The notes beneath the pieces are model-generated. The model saw only the letters and a list, made by a program, of their open reading frames with translations, searched no databases and had not been told where the DNA came from. A stretch of DNA of 64,000 bases from an uncultured Alistipes sp. (GTDB lineage: Bacteria > Bacteroidota > Bacteroidia > Bacteroidales > Rikenellaceae), in contig CANQGQ010000001.1 in NCBI GenBank assembly GCA_947623305.1, positions 310,001 through 374,000 on the forward strand, read 5' to 3'. A program made the position numbers and the translations under genes. Below are positions 45,956-55,385 of this stretch, one piece after another (the first letter of the stretch is position 1; each line of letters begins with the position of its first letter).

Positions 45956-47007
45956 AGCAATCCTCCCACATTGGTTGTCGATGCGTCGGCCATCGGCGCC
46001 ACCTTTTGTCCTTCGTACAGGCTGTGTACGCCGGCCGTAACGATCCGTTCACCGGCAGTGAGCTGCGGCCCCACGACCGCCGTGCCATCGGAATGCAGAT
46101 GCAAGACCTGCACAGCCCGTTTGCTGACCGTACTGTCGGCGTTGAGCATCCAGACGCAGCTTTGCGCTCCGTCGGCGAAAAGCGCCGTCGCGGGGATGCC
46201 GTTGCGGCTCTCCTCCGACGGGCGGAACGTGATGCCGACCATCGTGTTCATGCCCGGGGCAGGCATCGGGTCGGTGTGCGGGGCGATGCCGAGCCGCACC
46301 GTATAAAGCTGGTTCGCATTGGCTTTGGGGCTGATGCTCAACAGCGTGAGCGGAATCCTGCGGTCGGGCCAGAAATCGAACGTTCCTTCGAAACCGGCGA
46401 ACTCGTCGCGCCGGATGTATTCCGAGCCCGGGATGTTGATTTCGACCTCCGGAGCGCCGCCCGAGATGAGGCTCACGACGGGCATGCCGGCCCCGACGAC
46501 CGTGCCGCGGTCGAGCAGATGACGCTGCACGAATCCGTCGAACGGAGCCCGCAACTCGGTATCGGCCAACTGGTTCTTGCAGTTCCGGTATTTCGCTTCG
46601 ATTTGCTGCAAACCGTAACGGGCCTTGTCGTAATCGTCATCGGTCGCCGCACCGTCGGCATGGAGCGCCATGATTCGTTCGGCCTGCGCCTTAATCCGGC
46701 GGTATTCGGCCTCGACCGCCTCCAGCTGCAACCGATAGTCGCGCGGATCCAGCTCGACGAGCACCTGCCCCTGCCGGACAGCCTCCCCCTCTGCAACCAG
46801 AAAGCGTTGCAGCGTTCCGGCGACCTTGAAGCCCAAATTGACCTCCTGGGCCGCCTTGACCCGCCCGGGAAATTCGAGCATCCGAGATTCTCCGTAGGCT
46901 TCGACCGTGCCGGTCTGCACGCTCGGCAGTCGTTCGCCCTGCTTCTGCGGGCCGGAGCATCCGACCGCCGCCAACAACACCCAAACGAAAGTTCGTGTTC
47001 GCATCAT
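45952..47007 (-). CDS. RND efflux periplasmic adaptor subunit
   Basis: Lipobox VGCSGPQ; VKAAQEVNLGFKVAGTLQRFLVAEGEAVRQGQVLVELDPRDY; LRAPFDGFVQRHLLDRGTVVGAGMPVVSLI. Confidence 0.94.
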   Translation of the reverse strand: MMRTRTFVWVLLAAVGCSGPQKQGERLPSVQTGTVEAYGESRMLEFPGRVKAAQEVNLGFKVAGTLQRFLVAEGEAVRQGQVLVELDPRDYRLQLEAVEAEYRRIKAQAERIMALHADGAATDDDYDKARYGLQQIEAKYRNCKNQLADTELRAPFDGFVQRHLLDRGTVVGAGMPVVSLISGGAPEVEINIPGSEYIRRDEFAGFEGTFDFWPDRRIPLTLLSISPKANANQLYTVRLGIAPHTDPMPAPGMNTMVGITFRPSEESRNGIPATALFADGAQSCVWMLNADSTVSKRAVQVLHLHSDGTAVVGPQLTAGERIVTAGVHSLYEGQKVAPMADASTTNVGGLL

Positions 47008-47195
47008 CGTCTTTTTTCCTTTTTCTTATTTTGTCCCGATCGTTTTGCGGCGTCCGCACGACCGCCGCCCGCGGGCAAAGTTAAGCAATTTACCGGTTCC
47101 CGATGCTGCCGGAATGGCGTTTTCATTGTCCTATTTGTACGATTTTTCCGGCCGCACGCATTTAGTGGAAAATTTTTGTTTTTCCGAAAAAAGCC

Positions 47196-47204
47196 GTATC
47201 TTTG
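47196..47204 (+). promoter_or_regulatory. Candidate metK promoter -7 element (TATCTTTG)
   Basis: gccgTATCTTTGtcgtcc about 30 nt upstream of the riboswitch candidate. Confidence 0.6.
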
Positions 47205-47227
47205 TCGTCCCGTCTGTCAAGCGGGAA

Positions 47228-47280
47228 ATGTGGAAAGATTTGACTGATTGCAAACCACAATAAAAAATCGCTAAAACAGC
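47228..47280 (+). ncRNA. SAM-II (metA motif) riboswitch candidate upstream of metK
   Basis: TGTGG-aaAGATTTGA-CTGATT-GCAAA-CCACA-ataaaAAT-CGCTAAAA-CAG: P1 TGTGG/CCACA, conserved-like GATTTGA, TTGCAA and GCTAAAA, and pseudoknot pairing CTG/CAG with ATT/AAT. Confidence 0.72.
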
Positions 47281-47406
47281 CCTTTTTATTCATCGTCAGC
47301 CGATTTTTCCCCATTTTTATTAACTAACCGAGCGATTCCGCACATTTCGTGGACTTTTCAAATCATGCCCGAAAGCGTGCGTATCGCATGAAAAAATTAA
47401 TAAAAA

Positions 47407-48711
47407 ATGGGCTTTTTATTTACATCCGAGTCGGTGTCCGAGGGACATCCCGACAAGGTAGCGGATCAGATTTCCGATGCCATTCTCGACGAATATCTTC
47501 GTCGCGATCCCGATTCCAAAGTCGCTTGCGAGACGCTCTGCACCACCGGGTTGGTCGTCGTCTCCGGCGAGGTGCACTCTCAGGCTTCCGTCGACGTGCA
47601 GGAGGTCGCCCGCCGCGTGATCGGCCGGATCGGTTACACCAAAAGCGAGTACCAGTTCGACTGCAATTCGTGCGGCATTCTGTCGGCCATTCACGGCCAG
47701 TCGTCCGACATCAACCAGGGCGTCGTGCGCGAGACCGAGGAGCAGCAGGGCGCCGGCGACCAGGGCATCATGTTCGGTTACGCCTGCAACGAGACGCGTG
47801 AATTGATGCCCGCGACGTTGATTCTCTCGCATGTGATTCTCAAAGAGTTAGCCGCCATCCGCCGCGAAGGGAAGGTGATGACCTACCTGCGTCCGGATTC
47901 CAAGTCGCAGGTTACGATCGAGTACGACGAACAGACCAACCATCCGAAACGGGTGCATACGATCGTCGTGTCGACGCAGCACGACGAATTCATCCGGCCG
48001 GGAAACGGTCTGTCCGAGAAGGAGGCCGAACAACGGATGCAGCAGCAGATTCGCGAAGACGTGCGGACGATTCTGATTCCGCGGGTCAAGGCCCGCCTCG
48101 AACGGGCGAACGACCAGCTCGCCGAGTTGATCGGCGACGATTACATCCTGCACGTCAATCCGACGGGCAAGTTCGTCATCGGCGGCCCGCACGGCGATAC
48201 GGGGCTCACGGGCCGTAAAATCATCGTCGACACCTACGGCGGCCGCGGGGCGCACGGCGGCGGCGCTTTCTCGGGCAAAGATGCCTCGAAAGTCGACCGG
48301 TCGGCCGCCTACGCAGCACGGCATATCGCTAAGAATTTGGTTGCGGCAGGCATTGCCGAGGAGGTATTGGTCGAATTGTCCTATGCCATCGGCATCGCCG
48401 AACCGTTGTCGATCTACGTCGATACCGGCCGTTCGCCGCGTCCGAAAGCCTTGGCGGGCATGACCGACGGCGAGATCGCCCGTCGCATCGACAAACTTTT
48501 CGACCTGCGGCCGGCGGCCATCGTGCGGCGGTTCGGATTGAAAAATCCGATTTTCGAAGCGACGGCCTCCTACGGACACTTCGGCAACCGCCCCTTCACC
48601 CGCACGGAAAAGGTGTGGGAGAACGGTCGCGAGGTGGAACGCGAAATCGAATTTTTCGGTTGGGAGAAACTCGACGCCGTAGACCTTATCCGGAAAGAGT
48701 TCGGATTGTAA
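47407..48711 (+). CDS. metK: S-adenosylmethionine synthetase
   Basis: [88 protein letters not shown]. Confidence 0.98.
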   Translation: MGFLFTSESVSEGHPDKVADQISDAILDEYLRRDPDSKVACETLCTTGLVVVSGEVHSQASVDVQEVARRVIGRIGYTKSEYQFDCNSCGILSAIHGQSSDINQGVVRETEEQQGAGDQGIMFGYACNETRELMPATLILSHVILKELAAIRREGKVMTYLRPDSKSQVTIEYDEQTNHPKRVHTIVVSTQHDEFIRPGNGLSEKEAEQRMQQQIREDVRTILIPRVKARLERANDQLAELIGDDYILHVNPTGKFVIGGPHGDTGLTGRKIIVDTYGGRGAHGGGAFSGKDASKVDRSAAYAARHIAKNLVAAGIAEEVLVELSYAIGIAEPLSIYVDTGRSPRPKALAGMTDGEIARRIDKLFDLRPAAIVRRFGLKNPIFEATASYGHFGNRPFTRTEKVWENGREVEREIEFFGWEKLDAVDLIRKEFGL

Positions 48712-49008
48712 TTATTTCCTTTATTTAATTCGGGGCGGCAGCATACAAATGTTGCCGCCTCTTTTTTTCATTCAAACGCGCTCCAAGCGACCGGCAGGAA
48801 GCCATTCGGTACACTTTTTCGGAATTTTCGACCAAAATATTTGGCCGATGGATTTTGTTTTCCTACCTTTGCGACGTTTTCTTTTCCTTGGGTGCGTGGT
48901 ATTCCGATCGATCCGGACATCGTCCGACCAGGTTCGCGACCGGCACGACCTCGACGAAAGGTTGCCGGATCCGCAAGGATGCGTTTTATTGACCCAAATC
49001 GTTCCGTT

Positions 49009-50493
49009 ATGAAAAAATCGTTATTATTCATTTGGTTGATAGGCTATTGCACCGGTGCATGGGCCGAAGGTTATCAGGTGAACAACATGTCGGCCCGACA
49101 GGCCGGTATGGGACACGTCGGCACCGCCATGCAGCTCGGTTCCGAATCCATCTTTTTCAATCCGGCGGCGACCGCCTTCCAGCAATCGCACTTCGATTTC
49201 TCGGCCGGCCTGACCGGCATCGCCTCGAACTGCCACTTCCAGCGCCTGCCGACGGTCGAAAACGGCTATCAGCCCGGCCCCGTCGAGAAATCCCACAACT
49301 TCGCTACGCCGCTGCACATCTATTTCAATTACAAACCGTCGGATCGTTGGGCCGTCGGTCTGGGCTTCTATACGCCCGACGGTTCGGTGGTCGAGTGGGA
49401 CGACAATTGGTCGGGGGCCCACCTCGTGCAGAAAATCAGCCTGGCGGCCTATACGTTCCAGCCGACCGTATCGTTCAAAATCTGCGACCGGCTGTCCATC
49501 GGGGCGGGCATGACCCTCACGTGGGGGAATTTCGACCTGTCGCGGTCGATGTTGCCCATCGGCAGCGGCAACCAGAGCCTCACGGCCGGATTCACACAAT
49601 TGGGCGGCCTGCTCGGAGCGGCCGGCGGACAGCTCGGTCTCAGCCCCGAACAGATCGCCGCCTACCAGGCCCAGGCACAAGCCGGCGCGGACTATTTCGC
49701 GAACAATCTGAACGATGCGCCGATCGTTTCGACCAAGTTGAAGGGTTCGGCCGACGTGGCAATCGGCGTCAACGCCGGTCTGTTGTTCCACATCAACGAC
49801 GAATGGTCGGTCGGCATGACCTGGCGGTCGCGGGTGGACATGAAAGTAGGCGCAGGACACGCCACGATGAACTACGGCTCGCCCGAAGCACAGCAATACC
49901 TCGCTTTTCTGAATCAGGCGATGGCATTGGCCGGACGGGATACCGTGATTCCGGGGCTCGACCGCGGTTCGTTCCACGCCGAACTGCCGTTGCCGACGTC
50001 GGTAACGTGGGGCGTGTCGTTCCGCCCGACGCCCAAATGGGAGTTCGGCGTCGATCTGCAATGGGTCGGCTGGTCGGCCTACAAGTCGCTGACGGTCGCG
50101 TTCAACGACCCCGAATTGGGGCTCGAACCGATCTACTCGGTGAAAAATTATTCCAACACGTTAGCATTCCGGTTCGGCGGCCAATATCGGGCCTGCCGGT
50201 TCGTAACGGCACGCGTGGGCATGTATGTCGACGAGAGCCCCGTAAGCAGCGATTACCTCAATCCGGAAACCCCGTCGATGACGAAAGTAACCTATACGTT
50301 GGGACTTACGTTGCGTCCGGCGAAACGGATGACACTCGATCTGGCCTACTGCTTCATCTCGGCGGCCGACCCCGAACGGACGGGGTCCTATCCGATTTAC
50401 AGTTATCCCGACGGCCAACTGACCGAAGTTTTTTCGGGCAATTACAAGTTGCACGCCAATGCCTTTTCGATCGGCATCGGGCTGCATTTCTGA
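49009..50493 (+). CDS. OmpP1/FadL/TodX-like outer membrane transport protein
   Basis: AEGYQVNNMSARQAGMGHVGTAMQLGSESIFFNPAATAF ... SIGIGLHF. Start trimmed from the ORF-track call. Confidence 0.92.
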   Translation: MKKSLLFIWLIGYCTGAWAEGYQVNNMSARQAGMGHVGTAMQLGSESIFFNPAATAFQQSHFDFSAGLTGIASNCHFQRLPTVENGYQPGPVEKSHNFATPLHIYFNYKPSDRWAVGLGFYTPDGSVVEWDDNWSGAHLVQKISLAAYTFQPTVSFKICDRLSIGAGMTLTWGNFDLSRSMLPIGSGNQSLTAGFTQLGGLLGAAGGQLGLSPEQIAAYQAQAQAGADYFANNLNDAPIVSTKLKGSADVAIGVNAGLLFHINDEWSVGMTWRSRVDMKVGAGHATMNYGSPEAQQYLAFLNQAMALAGRDTVIPGLDRGSFHAELPLPTSVTWGVSFRPTPKWEFGVDLQWVGWSAYKSLTVAFNDPELGLEPIYSVKNYSNTLAFRFGGQYRACRFVTARVGMYVDESPVSSDYLNPETPSMTKVTYTLGLTLRPAKRMTLDLAYCFISAADPERTGSYPIYSYPDGQLTEVFSGNYKLHANAFSIGIGLHF

Positions 50494-50603
50494 CGATCCG
50501 ATTCGTGCAAAGCTCCGGAACATTCGATGGGTTGCCGCATTTCGTCGCGGCAACCCGATTATTTAGGAAATTATCTATTTCAGGCTTGCAAAATTGCAGC
50601 GCG

Positions 50604-50709
50604 TTTTTTATTAAATGATACGCCTCTTTTAAAAGCGGCCCGTTTAACGGGCTTCCCTATGCGGTGGAAGGTCCAGTGTTTGGCAAGGCTTTCTTCGCTG
50701 CCGACCCTT
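50604..50709. repeat. Family 1 repeat downstream of the FadL-like gene
   Basis: TTTTTTATTAAATG boundary, hairpin GCCCGTTTAACGGGC, TTCCCTATGCGGTGGA, core GGCTTTCTTCGCTGCCGACCC. Confidence 0.75.
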
Positions 50710-50766
50710 ATATTGGGAGCAAAAAAAGCCTTAGCATTGAGCACCGCCATCAAACGAGAGGATAAA

Positions 50767-50812
50767 CGAAACGGGGGCCGTCCGACAATAAGTCGGACGG
50801 CCCCCCGTTTCG
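50767..50812. terminator. Strong hairpin terminator (FKBP gene and/or FadL-like gene)
   Basis: cgaaacgggggccgtccgac-aataa-gtcggacggccccccgtttcg. Confidence 0.85.
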
Positions 50813-50824
50813 TTACCTGCAACC

Positions 50825-51940
50825 TTATTTCTGCTCGGGTTCAGCGAAAGCGTTGATAGCCGTCGAATCGGCCCCTTCGGGTTCGGGGGCCTCGAACGGC
50901 GTTACGTCGATCAACTCGACCTCGAATTCCAACGCTTCGTTGGGGCCGATGTCGCGACCGGCGCCGCGCGAACCGTAAGCCAGTTCGGACGGAATCCACA
51001 ACGTAATTTTACCCCCTTTGCCGACCAACTTCATGCCCTCGGTCCAGCCCGGGATGACGCGATTCAGCGGGAATTCGATCGGTTCGTCTTTGTCGTAGCC
51101 CTCCGGATTCTGCTGCTTGAGCATCTCCTGCTGCTCCTTCGGACGGTTTTTGAACAACGAACTGTCGAAAACCTTGCCATCGCGCGTACGGCCCGTGTAG
51201 TGTACCTTCACCACGTCGCGCGAATCGACTGCCATAACCCTTTCGTCGCCCATCTTCGAGACCTTGTAGAGCAGGCCCGATTCGGTCTTTTTCACGCCCG
51301 ATTTCTTCTCGATCTTCTCCAACCACGCCTTCGAAGCCTCTGCGTTTTCGGCCGGACGTTTCACCGTGAAATAGTATTGCAGATAGGCGTACACCTCGTC
51401 TTGCGACATCTTCGCGTTGTTGTCGCGCACGTTCTGCATGGCTTCCGTAACCCATGCGACCTGCAACGGCAAACCGCTCTGCGCAAGGTTGAATCCGATG
51501 TCGTTACCGAAAGCATAGGAGAGCTCCGTGCGCTCCTCCTCGGTCTCGAACATGGCGGGATCAGCGGCCGGATATTCTACTTTGGTGCTGTCGCCGCCGG
51601 CCAGCCGGATGCTGTCGGCCTCGGCACGCGAAGCTGCAATAGCCTGCGCACGTTCGCCGCGCTTGGTCATGAAATAGGTACGCAATTTTTCGATTGATTC
51701 GTCGTGCGATTCGGAAGCCTTGTCGAGGGCTCCTTCGCCGATCGCCTTGTCCATCGCCTTGTAGTCGAACGGAATATCGTTCAGTTCGTGGCTCATGCTG
51801 TAAGCGATATTGGCGCCCAGCGCATAGGACAACGAGTCGAATTCCGAAAGGGAGCCCATCCGCAGGCCGCCCTTATTTCCGCAACAAGCGGCCATCATCG
51901 CAGCACCGGCCAGTGCCGCTACAAAAAAGATTTTTTTCAT
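50825..51940 (-). CDS. FKBP-type peptidyl-prolyl cis-trans isomerase
   Basis: Lipoprotein-like N-terminus; VKVHYTGRTRDGKVFDSSL; VIPGWTEGMKLVGKGGKITLWIPSELAYGSRGAG. Confidence 0.94.
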   Translation of the reverse strand: MKKIFFVAALAGAAMMAACCGNKGGLRMGSLSEFDSLSYALGANIAYSMSHELNDIPFDYKAMDKAIGEGALDKASESHDESIEKLRTYFMTKRGERAQAIAASRAEADSIRLAGGDSTKVEYPAADPAMFETEEERTELSYAFGNDIGFNLAQSGLPLQVAWVTEAMQNVRDNNAKMSQDEVYAYLQYYFTVKRPAENAEASKAWLEKIEKKSGVKKTESGLLYKVSKMGDERVMAVDSRDVVKVHYTGRTRDGKVFDSSLFKNRPKEQQEMLKQQNPEGYDKDEPIEFPLNRVIPGWTEGMKLVGKGGKITLWIPSELAYGSRGAGRDIGPNEALEFEVELIDVTPFEAPEPEGADSTAINAFAEPEQK

Positions 51941-52029
51941 CTGGTTTATCAATTGTGTTTGTTTTCTCATCCAACCATTCGGTCATTCATGCTTCGCAGG
52001 CTTTTTCGATTCGGTTCCGCCACGCTCCG

Positions 52030-52105
52030 ACCCGTTAATAAACGACCGTCAGCAGCATTCCGACCCATTAATAAAAACATTCCGACCGAGTTAATAAAAA
52101 TACAG
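52030..52105 (-). repeat. Three-copy TTTTTATTAA-GGGTCGGAATG array in the FKBP 5' leader
   Basis: Minus strand: TTTTTATTAACTCGGTCGGAATG / TTTTTATTAATGGGTCGGAATG / TTTATTAACGGGTCGGAGCG, downstream of a TACCTTTG element. Confidence 0.7.
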
Positions 52106-52155
52106 GGGCAAAGGTAGTAAAAAAATCGGATAGCTAATCTTTAATTCAGAATCGT

Positions 52156-52854
52156 TTATCGACGGACACCCCATTTGTCGACATCAACGAGTTCGATTTC
52201 GTAGTAAAGCGTCGCATTGGGGCCGATACCGAGTTTCTCGTCGCCCGACGCACCATAGGCCTCCTTCGCCGGCAGCCAGGCGTCGATGCGTCCGCCCTTG
52301 CCGATCAGTTTCACGCTCTCCCGCACCCCCGGGCGCAGCTCCGAAAGCGCCGCACGAATCGTATCGCCGCGCTCGTAGGAGGAGTAGCGATCCACGCCGT
52401 CCGCCGTGCGGATGACCCACCGCAACGACACGCTGTCGCGATCGGACGACGGAATCGACTGCGGATCCTGGTCGCCGAGTTCATCGACCGTATAGGTTAC
52501 GCCCGACGACGTGCGGGCATAGGCTCGGTTCGACTTGGCGATGTCGGCCAGGAATTGTTCCTCGTAGGCCAGCGCCTTTTCGGGCAGCAGATAGTTGACG
52601 TAACGCAGATAGAAGGCCTGCGCTTCGTCCATCGTGAGCTGCGGATTGCCCGCCGCCGCGTCGCGGATTCCGCGGCACACCGCCTCGATATTGAGAGTCG
52701 AATCCATCCGCAACAGATTCACGCCCACGTTCATGCCGAGCACGTAGGCCACCGAATCGACATCGGTGCGCAGCTTGACGCCGCCTCCGCTCTTTCGGGA
52801 GCAGGCGCAGGCCAGCAACGCGACAATCAACAATCCCGAAGCAATCTGTTTCAT
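52156..52854 (-). CDS. FKBP-type peptidyl-prolyl cis-trans isomerase (second, lipoprotein)
   Basis: MKQIASGLLIVALLACACSRK; LRPGVRESVKLIGKGGRIDAWLPAKEAYGASGDEKLGIGPNATLYYEIELVDV. Confidence 0.88.
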   Translation of the reverse strand: MKQIASGLLIVALLACACSRKSGGGVKLRTDVDSVAYVLGMNVGVNLLRMDSTLNIEAVCRGIRDAAAGNPQLTMDEAQAFYLRYVNYLLPEKALAYEEQFLADIAKSNRAYARTSSGVTYTVDELGDQDPQSIPSSDRDSVSLRWVIRTADGVDRYSSYERGDTIRAALSELRPGVRESVKLIGKGGRIDAWLPAKEAYGASGDEKLGIGPNATLYYEIELVDVDKWGVRR

Positions 52855-54236
52855 CCGCGGTGTTTTTTACGAGTCAGCAGGAAGATGAAGACAGCCCCCA
52901 CGATGGCGGCAGCCGTCGACCCCATGAGGATGGCGATTTTGCCGCGGTCGATCAGCCCGTCATCGGTGAAAGCGAGCGAATCGACGAACAACGACATCGT
53001 GAACCCGATACCGCCCAAGCAGGCTACGGCCAACAACATCAACCACGAAGCGCCCTGCGGCATCTCGGCGACACGAGCCTTCACGGCGCAGTAGCTCGCC
53101 GTGAAAATGCCCAGCGGCTTGCCGATCAACAGGCCGAAGAAGACGCCCATGCCGACGGAACCGATCTCCGACGAATAGTGGAAGATATTGAGGTACTCCG
53201 CCGACGAAATATGCACGCCGGCGTTCGCCAACGCGAAAATGGGCATGATCAGAAAAGTTACATACGGCGACAAGGCATGCTCCAGCCGGTAGCTCATGCC
53301 CACCGAGCGGGACGAGAGCCGGCTCATGTAGCGCAGACATTCGCGATGCTCCTCGTTGGGGAACTCCCCCTCCGAACAGTCGATTTCGTCGATCACCTGG
53401 TTCATGTTCTGCATCTTGTGCAAGAAGTATTCCTTATTGTAGCGGGGCGTCATCGGAATCAGCATCGCCATGGCCACGCCGGACAGGGTCGAATGGATGC
53501 CCGAATAGTAGAACAGCGTCCAAACGACGACGGCCGGCACGAAATAATAGAACATGCGTTTTTCGCCCATGCGATTCATGAACAGGACGCCCGCCATGAC
53601 GAGAAACGCCCCGAGCAGGCAGAAAATCTGCACCTTGCCGCCATAGAAAAGAGCAATGACCAGTATGGCGCCCAGATCATCGGCAATGGCCAGCGCCGTG
53701 AGGAAAATTTTCAGCGAGACGGGCACCCGGTCGCCCAGCATCGACAGAATGCCGATCGCAAAGGCGATGTCGGTCGCTGTCGGGATTCCCCAGCCGTTGG
53801 CCGACAAAGTGCCGGAATTGAAGCAGAGGTAGATCAACGCCGGCATCAACATACCGCCGCCCGCCGCCACGACGGGCAGAATCGCCCGTTTGACCGACGA
53901 CAGCTGGCCGCAAACCACCTCGCGCTTGATCTCCAACCCGACGGTGAAGAAAAAGACCACCATCAGTCCGTCGTTGACGAACTTTTCGACGGTCATTCCT
54001 TCGGGGAAGAGCCAGTCGATGGAGCCGTCGGGGCTCTTGATCGACAACGAAAGCTCGGTTTCGAGGAAATGGTGATAGAAATCCGAGGTCAGGGGCAGAT
54101 TGGCCAGCAACATGGCGATGACGACGCACACGAGCAGCACGACGCCGCCGGCCCACGGAGCCTCGATGAAACTGCGGCCGCGCGTTCCCAGCCGATGGAA
54201 CGAACGCGTCCAACGATAAGCGGAAAAAAGTCTCAT
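52851..54236 (-). CDS. nhaA: Na+/H+ antiporter NhaA
   Basis: FFFTVGLEIKREVVCGQLSSVKRAILPVVAAGGGMLMPALIYLCFN; WGIPTATDIAFAIGILSMLGDRVPVSLKIFLTALAIADDLGAILVIALFY. Confidence 0.97.
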   Translation of the reverse strand: MRLFSAYRWTRSFHRLGTRGRSFIEAPWAGGVVLLVCVVIAMLLANLPLTSDFYHHFLETELSLSIKSPDGSIDWLFPEGMTVEKFVNDGLMVVFFFTVGLEIKREVVCGQLSSVKRAILPVVAAGGGMLMPALIYLCFNSGTLSANGWGIPTATDIAFAIGILSMLGDRVPVSLKIFLTALAIADDLGAILVIALFYGGKVQIFCLLGAFLVMAGVLFMNRMGEKRMFYYFVPAVVVWTLFYYSGIHSTLSGVAMAMLIPMTPRYNKEYFLHKMQNMNQVIDEIDCSEGEFPNEEHRECLRYMSRLSSRSVGMSYRLEHALSPYVTFLIMPIFALANAGVHISSAEYLNIFHYSSEIGSVGMGVFFGLLIGKPLGIFTASYCAVKARVAEMPQGASWLMLLAVACLGGIGFTMSLFVDSLAFTDDGLIDRGKIAILMGSTAAAIVGAVFIFLLTRKKHRG

Positions 54237-54265
54237 TACTTATTGATTTTGTTTTGCGTATTCTT

Positions 54266-55303
54266 TCATTTCGCGGCGGAGAGTGTCGCTCCGCACAATT
54301 TCCACAGCATGCGGGCGCCGGTGATGGCATCCAGCCGGTCGCCTGCCGCCGGACAAACCTCCACCAAATCGAACCCGATGATGCGGCGGCCCGATCGCGC
54401 CAACGTCCGGAGCAACCACACTGCCTGATTGAAACTCAAGCCGCCCGACACGGGCGTGCCCGTATGCGGACAGTTTTCGAAGCTCAATCCGTCGATGTCG
54501 AAACTGACATAAACCGCTTCGGGCAGCGCATCCACGATCCGCCGGCACTGTTCGTCCCACGTCGCACCGCCGAACGCCGCTTCGGCCAGCGCGAAATCTT
54601 CGAACGAGACGACCCGTTCCGAAGCTTCGGCCAGCGCCGCCTCCTGCTCCGAATAGTCGCGCACACCGACCTGCACGAGCTTCTTCACCTGCGGCACGTC
54701 GCGCAGAACATTGAACATAATGGAAGCATGCGAATAATGAAAACCTTCGTAGGCTTCGCGCAGGTCGCGATGGGCATCGACATGCAGGATGCCGAACGCC
54801 GCATGACGCGCCCCGAGCGCACGGATCGCTCCGTAAGGGGTCGAATGATCGCCGCCGACCAGTCCGACCTTCTTGCCGGCATCCAGCCAACGGACCACCT
54901 GCGCTTCGACCTTGGCGTTCATCGTCGCGCACCCTTCGTTCACACGCCGGAGCTTGCGAGCGACGGATTCGTCATCGGGCGCTCCGCCGTTTTCGAGATG
55001 TTCGATGACCCGCGCGGCATCGGCCCGCAGCCGCTGCGAAAGTTCTTGCAGCGAGTAGTCGATGTCGGCCGTGGCGATTCCCAGGCGCCAGGCGCCGGGT
55101 GCCATCGGGTCATAAAAATCGAGCTGGGTCGAAGCCTCGATGATCGCATCGGGCGCATAGACCGTTCCGGCCCCGTAGGAGACCGTAACGTCCCACGGGA
55201 CCGACACGAGCACTAATTCGGCGTCATCGGGCGCGAACGGCAGACCGAAATAAGCGCCATTGGCGACACCTACGCCATCGGGATCGAAAAGTTGCTGTTC
55301 CAT
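54266..55303 (-). CDS. Arginase/agmatinase/formimidoylglutamase family hydrolase
   Basis: VGLVGGDHSTPYGAI; GILHVDAHRDLREAYEGFHYSHASIMFNVL; VYVSFDIDGLSFENCPHTGTPVSGGLSFNQA. Confidence 0.94.
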   Translation of the reverse strand: MEQQLFDPDGVGVANGAYFGLPFAPDDAELVLVSVPWDVTVSYGAGTVYAPDAIIEASTQLDFYDPMAPGAWRLGIATADIDYSLQELSQRLRADAARVIEHLENGGAPDDESVARKLRRVNEGCATMNAKVEAQVVRWLDAGKKVGLVGGDHSTPYGAIRALGARHAAFGILHVDAHRDLREAYEGFHYSHASIMFNVLRDVPQVKKLVQVGVRDYSEQEAALAEASERVVSFEDFALAEAAFGGATWDEQCRRIVDALPEAVYVSFDIDGLSFENCPHTGTPVSGGLSFNQAVWLLRTLARSGRRIIGFDLVEVCPAAGDRLDAITGARMLWKLCGATLSAAK

Positions 55304-55320
55304 CGTTCTGTTTCAGCCTT

Positions 55321-55357
55321 CAAAGGTACGAAAATTTTGTTTTTCTCGCTATCTTTG
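55321..55357. promoter_or_regulatory. Compact divergent promoter pair (arginase-family gene / pdxB)
   Basis: CAAAGGTA (minus-strand TACCTTTG, 55321-55328) and TATCTTTG (55350-55357), with shared A/T tract between them. Confidence 0.6.
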
Positions 55358-55385
55358 CCCCGATTACTTTTTGTCGATCCGCACC

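Noticed and set aside
52860-54428. 522-aa plus-strand ORF
   Set aside because: Antisense to nhaA; H/D/E/R-rich shadow-frame composition.
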